From Apostichopus japonicus (taxonomy: Eukaryota; Echinodermata; Holothuroidea; Aspidochirotida; Stichopodidae): a stretch of DNA of 64,000 nt. Positions 63,201 to 64,000 of this stretch are shown piece by piece (positions within the stretch are counted from its first letter, which is position 1; each line of letters opens with the position of its first letter). The position numbers and the translations under genes were made by a program. The notes beneath the pieces were generated by a model. The model saw only the letters and a program-made list of their open reading frames with translations. It had not been told where the DNA came from and searched no databases. The stretch covers positions 30,454,054 to 30,518,053 of the forward strand of contig NC_092562.1 in NCBI RefSeq assembly GCF_037975245.1. The letters are read 5' to 3'.

Positions 63201-64000
63201 CAATTTTACAGAATTGATAATTGGATGATCTCCCTTATTTGAAATATCAGGAAGCTGTCTCTACCAAAAACAGAAGCCACAATGGGAGTCTATTGAATGA
63301 TGACACCACTAACACCATTGAAACTATTGTCAGCATTGAAAGATAAACGGGTATAGCCCCTTTTATGACTCGTTAAAAATTCAGATAAAATAGGATGATA
63401 AAAATACAATGTTATCACTAAACAATATGAATGTAATATCTTCCTTTTGGGAAGCTTCTTCAAATAAAATATAAAGAGCAAATTCACCGTCAGAACCAAA
63501 ATTTCAGTATATTTATTACCATGTTTCAACAACAAAGATACCAAATCAGAAAAAAAAATTACGGTGTATAAATTAAGTAATATGACATGTATGTTCATAT
63601 CAACACATATTGCTTACCACATAACCTAACTTGATGATCATATGCCAAAAGTGTTGTTAACAACAGTTTTGGAGCAGCTCACACACGTTTCACTAATATG
63701 ATTAACATTAATATTTCCAAATCGAAACATATATCAGGAAAATAATTTAAACATGATACAAAGAAAGGAAGACCTCATCGATATAGAGTCTGTATCTGCA
63801 GCCTATCATTTACTCTAAGCAATTGTATTGGTGACTATATTCTAATTGACTCAACAATCTGCTTGTCATAACTTCTTATAAACAAAGTAGTATTGATACC
63901 TTCTGTACAGTTTAGTCCTTTATAGCCAGCAGGACAGAAACAGCCAAGAGGATCAGGATAACAGATGATTGCACCCTGACATCCATCAGCATGGTCATCA
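1993..64000 (-). CDS. Receptor-type protein tyrosine phosphatase with EGF/Ig ectodomain (whole-gene span, many exons)
   Basis: Minus-strand gene model built from 23 exons whose GT/AG borders and phases fit one another, plus one probable exon. Predicted product: a type I membrane protein with extracellular EGF-like and Ig-like modules, a Ser/Thr-rich stalk, one transmembrane helix, a cytoplasmic juxtamembrane segment and two tandem PTP domains. Family knowledge: the membrane-proximal D1 normally dephosphorylates phosphotyrosine, while D2 is usually regulatory. Extracellular exons are all phase 1-1, the usual state for shuffled modules. Mixed EGF and Ig-like modules recall Tie-type receptors, but the cytoplasmic part is a phosphatase. 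The signal peptide, first exons and end of D2 are not seen. Introns reach about 9.5 kb and host many transposons. Exon joining is inferred from sequence; no transcript was available. Confidence 0.88.
2637..2765 (-). CDS. RPTP exon: D2 ATQ..DFW region (fused)
   Basis: A 129-nt, 43-codon, phase 0-0 exon encoding [18 protein letters not shown], then [18 protein letters not shown]. It covers what two exons (19650-19686 and 18237-18334) encode in D1, so one intron is missing here. QGP of D1 reads QMP. The acceptor is CTCCAG and the donor GTAAAA. Confidence 0.88.
2940..4400. repeat. 52-bp minisatellite in D2 intron
   Basis: Tandem units of about 52 bp with the core AACTACTGATGAACACTACA and AGGAAAGGTAACAAGGTGAA. 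The right part (3720-4400) is most regular; the left part (2940-3700) has diverged and carries interspersed variants. It lies in the intron between D2 exons 2637-2765 and 5295-5371. Minus-strand open frames here are by-products of the repeat. Confidence 0.9.
4455..4735 (+). mobile_element. tRNA-Ser-derived SINE
   Basis: The first 80 bases keep the layout of a tRNA-Ser (UGA-like) gene: GTGCTGTGGCCGCGTGG (A box), a stem with TTGAAG at the anticodon position, a variable arm, and a degenerate B box before CCTGCC. An unrelated body of about 200 bases follows. Cloverleaf changes and the attached body mark it as a SINE rather than a working tRNA. Confidence 0.7.
5295..5371 (-). CDS. RPTP exon: D2 motif RYINASLMD
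   Basis: A 77-nt exon encoding [20 protein letters not shown] and then ASLMD before GTGAGT. Length and phases equal the D1 exon 21397-21473, showing that D1 and D2 arose by domain duplication with introns kept. The preceding 8-kb intron holds a LINE, a DIRS fragment and a SINE. Confidence 0.87.
5372..5740. other. Intron sequence, no feature seen
   Basis: AT-rich intronic DNA between D2 exon 5295-5371 and the DIRS-related block. No open frame, repeat or splice pair that I can support. Confidence 0.6.
5745..6130 (-). repeat. DIRS-like element end with inverted repeats
   Basis: Downstream flank (minus orientation) of the decayed tyrosine recombinase. GAGCTACTTACGAGGGAACA and its rough complement at 5990-6018 form an inverted repeat. 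The 5780-5910 part recurs, inverted, at 13140-13290 beside another fragment. It probably belongs to the terminal repeats of the element. Confidence 0.55.
6135..7260 (-). pseudogene. Decayed DIRS/Ngaro-type tyrosine recombinase
   Basis: Three minus-strand pieces in different frames give a tyrosine-recombinase order. Residues near 6833-7070 match the core-binding domain ([20 protein letters not shown]). Residues near 6640-6790 match the first catalytic block ([20 protein letters not shown], with its arginine). The block at 6255-6400 has the box II motif [16 protein letters not shown] and, after a frameshift near 6345, an AAAW..NLRDV-type C-terminus. The nucleophilic tyrosine position carries Asn. 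DIRS-like retrotransposons use such enzymes in place of an integrase. Stops and frameshifts show it is dead. Reverse transcriptase was not found nearby. Confidence 0.68.
7261..8350. other. Intron sequence, mostly featureless
   Basis: AT-rich DNA between the DIRS fossil and the SINE at 8355. It holds an A-run near 7531 and a C-run at 8158-8168. No supported gene. Confidence 0.5.
8355..8612 (+). mobile_element. tRNA-derived SINE with intact B box
   Basis: A tRNA-like head (GTTAACGCCGGCGTCTCCCA and a perfect B box GGTTCGAATCC at 8414-8424), a body of about 170 bases, and a CATACATACATAC tail. A second copy in opposite orientation lies at 48737-48955, which supports a SINE family. Confidence 0.78.
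8957..8967 (+). repeat. Target-site duplication of the LINE (left)
   Basis: CCCAAAGAAGT, repeated exactly at 11217-11227. The two copies bracket the RTE-like element, as expected for target-primed insertion. Confidence 0.8.
8988..10419 (-). pseudogene. LINE reverse transcriptase (frameshifted)
   Basis: The main open frame (8988-10220) has RT motifs in order: [29 protein letters not shown] and the active-site box [11 protein letters not shown]. The connection and C-terminal part typical of RTE-type elements follows ([24 protein letters not shown]). The preceding part, with [19 protein letters not shown] and [12 protein letters not shown], is in another frame (10165-10419), so a frameshift near 10200 splits the domain. 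The enzyme would copy element RNA at a nicked chromosomal target. Confidence 0.85.
10365..11180 (-). pseudogene. LINE endonuclease tail and linker upstream of RT
   Basis: Minus frame 10642-11031 and its upstream extension carry the end of an APE-type endonuclease (TDHRLV-like motif) and a charged linker ([18 protein letters not shown]). A further frame, 10365-10679, leads towards the RT. The N-terminal endonuclease is missing through 5' truncation. Confidence 0.65.
11217..11227 (+). repeat. Target-site duplication of the LINE (right)
   Basis: CCCAAAGAAGT, identical to 8957-8967, directly at the truncated 5' end of the LINE. Confidence 0.8.
11422..11891. repeat. Two-copy 235-bp tandem duplication
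   Basis: CAGTAATCACAACAAAAACC begins both copies (11422 and 11657). The units share about 85-90% of bases by eye, including GTAGTAGATCGGTGGTTTCG and GTTGTTTATACATC. No protein similarity was recognised. Confidence 0.85.
11892..12479. other. Intron sequence, no feature seen
   Basis: Unannotated intronic DNA between the 235-bp duplication and the DIRS-related fragment. No supported exon or repeat. Confidence 0.5.
12480..13290 (+). mobile_element. Fragment related to the DIRS-like end, inverted copy
   Basis: The right part (13140-13290) matches the complement of 5780-5910, sharing GGCTAGACCAGCTG, GTTGGTGTTA and GCATAAGTAATTTGTCCAGA. The left part is GC-richer than surrounding intron, with an A15 run at 12685. 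It ends 40 bases before exon 13333-13432. No recombinase or RT coding was recognised in this copy. Confidence 0.55.
13333..13432 (-). CDS. RPTP exon: start of D2, degenerate phosphotyrosine loop
   Basis: A 100-nt exon encoding [18 protein letters not shown] and then [15 protein letters not shown]. It aligns with the D1 exon 22344-22431 ([14 protein letters not shown]): same position, same end phase. The recognition tyrosine of the KNRY motif is cysteine here (QNQC), as expected for a D2 that no longer binds phosphotyrosine well. The acceptor is AATAG and the donor GTAAAT. Confidence 0.82.
13690..13839 (-). CDS. RPTP exon: end of D1 and D1-D2 linker
   Basis: A 150-nt, 50-codon, phase 0-0 exon. 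[14 protein letters not shown] is the last helix of D1. It is followed by the inter-domain linker ending [12 protein letters not shown], which repeats the EF/K junction seen before D1 (FFTEFK). The acceptor is ATTACAG and the donor GTATTT. It joins the first D2 exon at 13333-13432. Confidence 0.9.
13840..14921. other. RPTP intron, no feature seen
   Basis: Intron between the D1-end exon and the P-loop exon. Short open frames only; no recognisable motif. Confidence 0.5.
14922..15057 (-). CDS. RPTP exon: D1 catalytic P-loop (SAGVGRTG)
   Basis: A 136-nt exon beginning with the last base of the Ser codon, then [19 protein letters not shown]. With the previous exon it gives the full signature [10 protein letters not shown]. 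It continues with [19 protein letters not shown], the helix and Q-loop that follow the P-loop. The glutamine for hydrolysis of the phospho-enzyme is present. The donor is GTAGTC. Catalytic competence of D1 is plausible apart from the WGD change. Confidence 0.93.
15058..16041. other. RPTP intron splitting the PTP signature
   Basis: A phase 2 intron placed between the Cys and Ser codons of [10 protein letters not shown]. The sequence is unremarkable and AT-rich. Confidence 0.7.
16042..16199 (-). CDS. RPTP exon: D1 WPD-loop region, reading WGD
   Basis: A 158-nt exon encoding [36 protein letters not shown] and VPNTIVHC, ending on two bases of the Ser codon. The mobile loop that carries the general acid normally reads WPD; here the proline is glycine while the aspartate stays. 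The catalytic cysteine is the last full codon, so an intron splits the signature [10 protein letters not shown]. Confidence 0.92.
16633..16749 (-). CDS. RPTP exon: D1 KYWP region
   Basis: A 117-nt exon, 39 codons, phase 0-0. It encodes [19 protein letters not shown] and then an [18 protein letters not shown] strand pair. The KYWP motif is diagnostic of PTP domains. The acceptor is GTCTCAG and the donor GTAAGT. Confidence 0.92.
17170..18225. repeat. 117-bp tandem array with open minus frame
   Basis: About nine units of 117 bp with the core GGTTACATATAACATGGACA, TACAAGATGCTGGTATACAG and CTAAAGATGGATATGTTAAC. Because 117 is divisible by three, one minus frame stays open for 342 codons and spells a 39-residue repeat. 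The array lies wholly in the intron between D1 exons 16633-16749 and 18237-18334, ending about ten bases from the donor. The open frame is most simply a by-product of the repeat length. Confidence 0.92.
18237..18334 (-). CDS. RPTP exon: D1 motif DFWQMVW
   Basis: A 98-nt exon encoding [18 protein letters not shown] and [14 protein letters not shown]. This covers the QGP..DFW and IVMLT core motifs that build the central sheet of the PTP fold. The donor is GTATTA. A 117-bp tandem array ends about ten bases beyond the donor, so the 5' splice site sits at the edge of repetitive DNA. Confidence 0.92.
18335..19649. other. RPTP intron, no feature seen
   Basis: AT-rich intron between D1 exons 18237-18334 and 19650-19686. 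A short GTCAGCTCCAGTGTCAGCTC duplication near 19085 is the only pattern noticed. Confidence 0.5.
19650..19686 (-). CDS. RPTP micro-exon: D1 [12 protein letters not shown]
   Basis: A 37-nt exon encoding [12 protein letters not shown] plus one base of the Gly codon, the conserved substrate-loop strand leading into the QGP motif of PTPs. Acceptor CTCAG and donor GTATGT flank it. Its phase fits both neighbours exactly. In D2 the matching segment is fused with the next exon. Confidence 0.9.
20650..21396 (-). repeat. Exon-derived minisatellite carrying splice donor copies
   Basis: About 13-14 tandem units of 50-60 bp. Each resembles the last 40-45 coding bases of exon 21397-21473 plus its donor: on the minus strand units read roughly GATCCATACTCACACTATATCAATGCCTCATATATTGAT then GTAAGTATT. 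Several units keep an open YINAS.ID-like frame and a GTAAGT. The array adjoins the true exon directly, so the real exon end is in effect the first unit. Confidence 0.85.
21397..21473 (-). CDS. RPTP exon: D1 motif DYINASYID
   Basis: A 77-nt exon encoding [10 protein letters not shown] and then [15 protein letters not shown] core motif 2. The donor is GTAAGT. The bases from inside this exon through its donor are repeated as the units of the adjacent intronic array at 20650-21396 (see findings). The D2 counterpart (5295-5371) has the same length and phases. Confidence 0.92.
22344..22431 (-). CDS. RPTP exon: D1 phosphotyrosine-loop region
   Basis: An 88-nt exon encoding [19 protein letters not shown], then [10 protein letters not shown] and a split Tyr. 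The KNRYLNI segment is the conserved phosphotyrosine-recognition loop (motif 1) of active PTP domains. The acceptor is TTCACCAG; a nearer AG (CTACAG) would put a stop in frame, so the longer form was chosen. Confidence 0.9.
22535..22582. repeat. Short tandem repeat, CTTGCAAATATTGA
   Basis: Four near-perfect units of about 14 bp in the intron beside exon 22344-22431. Confidence 0.85.
22876..23047 (-). CDS. RPTP exon: cytoplasmic juxtamembrane segment
   Basis: A 172-nt exon. It begins with an acidic, Ser/Asn-rich tail ([12 protein letters not shown]), then a basic helical part [21 protein letters not shown] that matches the region preceding RPTP D1 (the EF/EY motif). The donor is GTATTT. Two in-frame acceptors six bases apart are possible (23047 or 23053); the first gives 57 codons after the split Arg. 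Confidence 0.82.
23054..25378. other. RPTP intron, no feature seen
   Basis: A 2.3-kb AT-rich intron between the juxtamembrane and transmembrane exons. I found no further exon; the flanking exon phases already match. Confidence 0.55.
25379..25457 (-). CDS. RPTP exon: transmembrane helix
   Basis: A 79-nt exon encoding [20 protein letters not shown] followed by GCWI and a split Arg codon. This is one hydrophobic helix of about 20-22 residues with a cysteine pair at the inner edge. The acceptor is CCCACAG and the donor GTGAGC. Its phases match the stalk exon upstream and the juxtamembrane exon downstream (AG+A), which orients the receptor with its phosphatase in the cytoplasm. Confidence 0.88.
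25655..26295 (+). mobile_element. Two direct copies of a Penelope-like end with hammerhead-like core
   Basis: Copies at about 25655-25870 and 26098-26290 share CATTAACCT.TCTGTATTCTG, then GAAGAAG..C.G..AGGAT, then AAACGTCAGGCCAACTTACT, and CTAGT.GATAA.CAGTTT. The second copy has CTGAAGA and GAAAC, the two conserved cores of hammerhead ribozymes. The first has a perfect stem II (AGATCC/GGATCT) but altered cores. Hammerheads of this kind are known from Penelope-like elements. A C/T-rich stretch lies between the copies. Confidence 0.5.
26642..26645 (+). repeat. Gypsy target-site duplication (left)
   Basis: GTAA, repeated directly after the other LTR at 34554-34557. Ty3/Gypsy elements make 4-6 bp duplications. 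Confidence 0.7.
26646..27947 (-). repeat. Gypsy 3' LTR
   Basis: 1302 bp, starting TGTGAGGATACGC and ending GGATGCACTACA in window orientation, so both strands begin TG and end CA. It equals 33252-34553 except for A/G at 27336/33942 by eye. Open frames inside it (27292-27618) also appear in the other LTR and are not genes. Confidence 0.95.
27948..27960 (-). other. Gypsy polypurine tract
   Basis: On the minus strand AGCAGGGGAG lies directly before the 3' LTR, the expected site of plus-strand DNA priming. Confidence 0.7.
28353..29498 (-). pseudogene. Gypsy pol, integrase part after an in-frame stop
   Basis: Same frame as the upstream pol frame, separated from it by one TAA at 29499-29501. The piece begins with the CxxC half of the integrase zinc finger (CEECDRC), then the DDE core: [22 protein letters not shown] and [16 protein letters not shown]-terminal domain follows ([25 protein letters not shown]). 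No chromodomain was recognised. The integrase would insert element cDNA into chromosomes; the stop separates the two halves of its zinc finger. An internal Met at 29429 begins the longest uninterrupted frame. Confidence 0.92.
29499..32228 (-). CDS. pol: Gypsy pol: protease, reverse transcriptase, RNase H, start of integrase
   Basis: A 909-residue open frame. Near residues 35-50 lies the retropepsin region; its active-site triad reads VTGS where family members have an Asp first. RT follows with [32 protein letters not shown] and the catalytic box [10 protein letters not shown]. Then come the RNase H motif [18 protein letters not shown] and the integrase HHCC start [13 protein letters not shown]. 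It ends at a TAA inside the zinc finger; the same frame continues as integrase. The frame differs from gag, suggesting a ribosomal frameshift or similar. Confidence 0.95.
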   Translation of the reverse strand: MSQVLGGPVKEQQGSQGVEIVSACQTTTVLVNGKTVKADLVTGSEVTILSKRCFYDLFGDTPLEHINWLKISSADDVEMPYLGYFEADIQLGKEIIVGRGILVLAADRDPPMLVGLNVIKDMDPAYLVQELGLSTDTPKAKPQPNIQGLVRVCGTRVIVPPESVKVISVSCPFVHGSEEVVVEPLTQLPKGIFVGSTLNRTGRKLNLQVLNLTKENVVLQPRTPLGKLEVPSVIHDDSLSVTKVKSSVQHVHVSVATAQREPCWKVPLPDSLTEDQRNKAVDLLRRNAEIFASSDDDLGNAEGVSHKIPLTDEVPVRQPFRRIPPSQWEEVREHIRKLLDKGVIRPSTSPYASPIVLVRKTDGSLRMCVDYRKLNQKTIKDAYPIPRIEDSIDALHGSQWFSAIDLLSGYHQVAMAETDRHKTGFITPFGLYEFNRMPFGLSNAPGTFQRLMQTCLHDQFFQSVLCYLDDILVYSKTFEDHLTNLQRVFDRLKQQGLKIKPSKCTFFQSEVTYLGHKVTRAGVMPSPDKIQAVKDWPAPRNVKELRSFLGFCSFYRRFVYNFSQTAKPLHTLVSTCLHQQKSTKTVPFTWSDEHQEAFKILKQKLCENVVLAYPNYTLPFELEVDASLCGLGAVLYQVQDGKRRVLAFASRTLRGSEKTMDKYSSFKLELLGLKWAVTEKFREYLLGHKFVVYTDSNPLAHLGNAKLDAVSQRWVGALAAFDFKTFYKPGKSNTVADALSRIPPLSDTLDIAPSAECTPMCTIVPEDLQMATVAAISGSKKEINCPVTSPLVFPSYSREQLREFQQKDPTISRFYKSWLSNTKPSMTDRRQNKELSLMVKQWDKLHEMDGLLYRTCPESNTNQLLLPKVLREEVLKACHDQCGHQGGKRTTLLVKQRCYWPKLSSDVIA
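32243..33184 (-). CDS. gag: Gypsy gag with CCHC zinc knuckle
   Basis: A 313-residue structural protein of the element. It has a central capsid-like region ([20 protein letters not shown] through QEIRHQ and the [11 protein letters not shown] segment) and a C-terminal nucleocapsid with a basic stretch ([13 protein letters not shown]) and one knuckle, [14 protein letters not shown]. It starts with ATG 48 bases after the primer site. It would package element RNA in cytoplasmic particles. Confidence 0.93.
   Translation of the reverse strand: MSSRALKDLQKQLDGLAAELARAKVGKPDAQPNTVYVLPSERKLRTFTGTDGLPVMTFVEDIRTALKLRRLQGTDATEFVMTYLAGAARQEIRHQPDKVSSDADAILRTLCETFGERRSQGSVMREICSSVQKDGETVSEFAFRLMALADEFAKIPGAPKPETAIKEQFRDGLLDGVLRRELKRLMKEDKGITFIKLRDWALDLAEEESDFVPRRTRRAAVNSTEAATHQLSAVVEKLASTVQTQADIMEAIRVQQGEIVSRLERLEREGQRYKGRGRPRPDRKDIECRRCHQMGHYASECQSPTPINVPSGN
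33232..33249 (-). other. Gypsy primer-binding site (tRNA-Leu type)
   Basis: Window strand reads ATCCCACTTCTGACACCA, which matches the 3' end of a tRNA-Leu with its CCA tail. Its complement, TGGTGTCAGAAGTGGGAT, lies two bases inside the 5' LTR, where minus-strand DNA synthesis starts. Confidence 0.85.
33252..34553 (-). repeat. Gypsy 5' LTR
   Basis: Upstream LTR in element orientation, 1302 bp, the same length as 26646-27947 with one visible difference. It should hold the element promoter; no clear TATA box was assigned. Confidence 0.95.
34554..34557 (+). repeat. Gypsy target-site duplication (right)
   Basis: GTAA, matching 26642-26645. Confidence 0.7.
34973..35389 (-). CDS. RPTP exon: Ser/Thr-rich repeated stalk
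   Basis: A 417-nt exon with phase 1 at both ends. It encodes about 138 residues dominated by Thr, Ser, Val, Ala and Pro, in roughly four imperfect units of 27 residues (81 bp) with the core [10 protein letters not shown] and GTTPVSAV. Such stalks are usually O-glycosylated spacers between receptor modules and the membrane. It ends SRFKNRS before GTATGT and joins the transmembrane exon in phase (G+GT). The intron that follows carries the Gypsy element. Confidence 0.85.
35700..36900. repeat. Direct duplication of about 500 bp around a (TA)n tract
   Basis: Copy A (about 35700-36180) and copy B (about 36185-36880) share GGTCTCACACGTGA, GTTAGTGAAGCA.AGAACTT, ACATGA.AGAATAT.TGA.AGCACTT and AACCAATAAATCAAT...AAATAAAGAAACTAGTAT. 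A (TA)n microsatellite at 36014-36072 sits in copy A. Probably two copies of one unnamed interspersed element. An open frame at 36432-36746 (+) in copy B was not recognised. Confidence 0.7.
36014..36072. repeat. (TA)n microsatellite
   Basis: About 29 uninterrupted TA units. Confidence 0.95.
37730..37940 (+). repeat. Unnamed interspersed repeat, copy 1
   Basis: Contains TTGTTGAGTTATTGCGGACC and CAAGCAAGTGTCAC followed by ACACATACACAC. A matching copy lies at 56457-56640, there interrupted by an hAT-like insertion. Confidence 0.7.
37941..39329. other. RPTP intron with exon-like fragments
   Basis: Between the stalk and Ig exons. Minus-strand pieces at 39205-39255, 39105-39165 and 38785-38993 have splice-like borders and helical-looking translations, but no phase-consistent path links them to both known exons. 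Treated as unproven. Confidence 0.4.
39330..39596 (-). CDS. RPTP exon: membrane-proximal Ig-like module
   Basis: A 267-nt phase 1-1 exon. [17 protein letters not shown] fits an Ig B strand with its cysteine. A second cysteine lies near the end in [12 protein letters not shown], with an N-glycosylation sequon at each (NVT, NCS). The donor is GTTAGT. Its end phase fits the stalk exon 34973-35389 directly, so exon-like fragments in between (38.8-39.3 kb) are not needed in the transcript. Confidence 0.82.
39597..40557. other. RPTP intron, no feature seen
   Basis: Ordinary AT-rich intronic DNA next to the membrane-proximal Ig exon. Confidence 0.5.
40558..40823 (+). repeat. Inverted repeat A, left arm
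   Basis: About 265 bases that recur inverted at 44205-44478, with shared blocks such as AAAAATTTTTCAGCGTCTTC, TGGAATTTCCAGAGCAAG, ATTTTATCTCATTCTATGAC and CACACGCTCCGAAACTTG. Confidence 0.88.
41358..41645. mobile_element. MITE with telomere-like internal repeats
   Basis: 288 bp flanked by direct repeats GTTTTAAGTA (41348-41357 and 41646-41655). Its ends are inverted: ACTTACGACTAGTCGTAACA on the left, and the complement of GTTACGACTAGTTGCAAGAA on the right. Inside, 41471-41525 holds degenerate CCCTAA units. The 9-10 bp duplication suggests a Mutator-type target choice; no coding sequence. Confidence 0.72.
42516..42840 (+). repeat. Inverted repeat B, left arm
   Basis: About 325 bases that recur inverted at 45884-46205, sharing for example GCCTTTAGCGC.CATTGCCTG, TTTAGTAATGTCATAGAATA and CATCTTGGGTCAGTCTCTGT. 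Confidence 0.87.
44205..44478 (-). repeat. Inverted repeat A, right arm
   Basis: Complement of 40558-40823. It lies inside the hAT-like element while its partner lies outside it. Confidence 0.88.
45884..46205 (-). repeat. Inverted repeat B, right arm
   Basis: Complement of 42516-42840. It ends about 260 bases from EGF exon 46469-46609. Confidence 0.87.
46469..46609 (-). CDS. RPTP exon: EGF-like module
   Basis: A 141-nt phase 1-1 exon encoding [18 protein letters not shown], then [16 protein letters not shown] and PWTGIACDQ. The C-rich spacing is typical of EGF repeats in Tie and MEGF-type receptors. The donor is GTAACT. It joins the Ig exon at 39330-39596 across a 6.9-kb intron crowded with inverted repeats and an hAT-like element. 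Confidence 0.87.
47305..47430. repeat. Short tandem repeat, AACCTGTTAATA type
   Basis: About ten degenerate 11-13 bp units (ACCTGTTAATACC, ACCAGTTAAAACC) in the intron beside EGF exon 47476-47610. Confidence 0.8.
47453..48646. repeat. Segmental duplication, copy 1 (two EGF exons)
   Basis: Nearly identical to 62813-64000 in the same orientation, offset about 15.36 kb with a few small indels. It includes exon 47476-47610, the intron and at least part of exon 48546-48701. The second copy runs off the window. Confidence 0.93.
47476..47610 (-). CDS. RPTP exon: EGF-like module
   Basis: A 135-nt phase 1-1 exon encoding [29 protein letters not shown] and [11 protein letters not shown]: a complete cysteine pattern of the laminin-type/Tie-type EGF kind. 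The acceptor is TTCCAG and the donor GTATGT. It is the template-like partner of the duplicated exon at 62834-62968. Confidence 0.88.
48546..48701 (-). CDS. RPTP exon: EGF-like module with acidic insert
   Basis: A 156-nt phase 1-1 exon. It starts [20 protein letters not shown] and ends [15 protein letters not shown], an EGF C-terminal half preceded by an Asp-rich loop. The donor is GTATCA and the acceptor CAACAG. A second, nearly identical copy begins at 63900. A SINE is inserted 36 bases upstream of the acceptor (48737-48955), which could affect the branch point. Confidence 0.85.
48737..48955 (-). mobile_element. SINE, second copy of the 8355 family
   Basis: The complement matches 8355-8580, sharing TTGGCTTATCAAAGCC-like, CAAGCTGACCGAAG.CA and TTAACGTCCATG blocks and the GGCATTAACCA head. 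The B box is eroded. It is inserted 36 bases upstream of the acceptor of EGF exon 48546-48701. Confidence 0.72.
48940..49105 (-). repeat. Unnamed repeat, inverted partner at 57380-57510
   Basis: The complement shares TTGAGTGGAGCTTCTTGGAT, CCCCAGGGGCAAC and TCTCTACCAAGCTGCA with 57380-57510. The minus frame here is open and ends in a GTAAGT, but its phase does not fit neighbouring exons, so it is kept as a repeat. Confidence 0.6.
49120..50280. other. RPTP intron, no feature seen
   Basis: Intron upstream of the SINE and downstream of EGF exon 50292-50426. Short open frames only. Confidence 0.5.
50292..50426 (-). CDS. RPTP exon: EGF-like module
   Basis: A 135-nt phase 1-1 exon with a textbook EGF pattern: [16 protein letters not shown] followed by [11 protein letters not shown]. 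The preceding part [11 protein letters not shown] contributes further cysteines. The donor is GTAAGT. It joins exon 48546-48701 in phase (A+TT). It borders an intronic tandem array that starts about 200 bases upstream in gene orientation. Confidence 0.88.
50640..51620. repeat. Degenerate tandem array with 430-bp higher-order period
   Basis: Basic units of about 45-60 bp (AAACATACAACATGCTATCC, TTGATGTAATACAAAGGTTC, TACAGACCAAA) organised in a larger period of about 430 bp. The block starting CATGCTATCCTTGATGT.ATAC at 50688 recurs at 51119 with the same order of variants. Confidence 0.8.
51640..52880. other. RPTP intron, no feature seen
   Basis: AT-rich intronic DNA between the tandem array and the palindrome at 52888. 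Confidence 0.5.
52888..52947. repeat. 60-bp near-perfect palindrome
   Basis: Arms GTTTTTGTTTGTATTGTTCTT and its exact complement flank ATTAAACATGTTTAAT, itself a perfect palindrome. Only one base pair mismatches. It could extrude as a hairpin. Confidence 0.92.
54060..54180 (-). repeat. Penelope-like end, third copy
   Basis: The complement carries AGCAGGATCGAAATGT and CACAGGCTCTATAGTGGATA followed by AGCAGTTTGCTAACAG, matching the copies at 25655-26295 in the opposite orientation. Confidence 0.55.
54385..54419 (+). repeat. Hairpin repeat, copy 1
   Basis: GCGGGATT and AATCCCGC form an 8-bp stem around an 18-19 base loop. The whole block recurs exactly at about 55468-55502. Confidence 0.85.
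55468..55502 (+). repeat. Hairpin repeat, copy 2
   Basis: Identical to 54385-54419, including the loop ACTGAGTCAGTTGAAGGG. Confidence 0.85.
56457..56640 (+). repeat. Unnamed interspersed repeat, copy 2
   Basis: Matches 37730-37940 (TGTTGAGTTATTACAGACCC, AAGCAAGCGTCAC, then an ACACATACACAC run). Its left part was separated by the hAT-like insertion. Confidence 0.7.
56640..57720 (+). repeat. Two direct copies of a CCGAGGAC-containing repeat
   Basis: 56640-56810 and 57545-57715 share TTTTCCATT..., CAAATCCAC.TACCCT, GAGGACA.GGTGATTCTTT and TCCTC.GTCAGA. The second copy has ACCGAGGACC near both ends in opposite orientation. Confidence 0.7.
57184..57285. repeat. (TA)n core inside a long palindrome
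   Basis: TTATAAAGGCCATATAAT on the left and ATTATATGGCCTTTATAA on the right flank about 65 bases of TA repeats, so about 100 bp are self-complementary. Confidence 0.92.
58049..58309 (-). CDS. RPTP exon: Ig-like module
   Basis: A 261-nt phase 1-1 exon. [10 protein letters not shown], then LLWRRDGVL (Ig C-strand tryptophan), and later [18 protein letters not shown] (F and G strands) fit an Ig-like fold. Two cysteines lie close together (SSCTGKTSC) in a central loop rather than at the usual B/F positions. The acceptor follows TTCCCAG and the donor is GTGGGT. It sits between the cysteine-free Ig exon and the EGF exon at 50292. Confidence 0.78.
58330..60500. other. RPTP intron, no feature seen
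   Basis: Intron between the two Ig-like exons. AT-rich; several short open frames without recognisable content. Confidence 0.5.
60512..60838 (-). CDS. RPTP exon: Ig-like module without cysteines
   Basis: A 327-nt phase 1-1 exon (109 codons). The protein has a beta-sandwich pattern with an Ig F-strand-like segment [12 protein letters not shown] followed by a WRVLVTNEA strand, and N-glycosylation sequons (NFT, NIS, NMT). It contains no cysteine, so the usual Ig disulfide is absent. It joins exon 58049-58309 in phase through a GCA codon. An fn3-like fold is the main alternative; an extracellular beta-domain is well supported. Confidence 0.75.
60850..62812. other. RPTP intron, no feature seen
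   Basis: Intron between the duplicated EGF exon and the cysteine-free Ig exon. No repeat copy or gene recognised. Confidence 0.5.
62834..62968 (-). CDS. RPTP exon: EGF-like module (duplicated copy)
   Basis: A 135-nt phase 1-1 exon encoding one EGF-like module with the core [16 protein letters not shown] and ending GWRGTNCQ. It is a near copy of exon 47476-47610, differing at a few residues (KF to TF, NAL to NTL, CGN to CEN) with all cysteines kept. That pattern suggests both copies are functional. The acceptor is TTCCAG and the donor GTATGT. Confidence 0.85.
63900..64000 (-). CDS. RPTP exon: EGF-like module (partial, duplicated copy)
   Basis: Three-prime part of an EGF-like exon, cut by the window end. 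It encodes a [14 protein letters not shown]-like EGF C-terminal motif before a GT donor at 63898-63899 (minus). It is almost identical to exon 48546-48701 and lies in a segmental duplication of that region. Its donor phase (1) matches exon 62834-62968. It is the most N-terminal module seen here. Confidence 0.8.

Larger units (their letters stand above)
62813..64000. repeat. Segmental duplication, copy 2
   Basis: Counterpart of 47453-48646, beginning at AATGACATAATGAAAATACA and continuing to the window end. It carries EGF exons 62834-62968 and 63900-64000. Confidence 0.93.
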
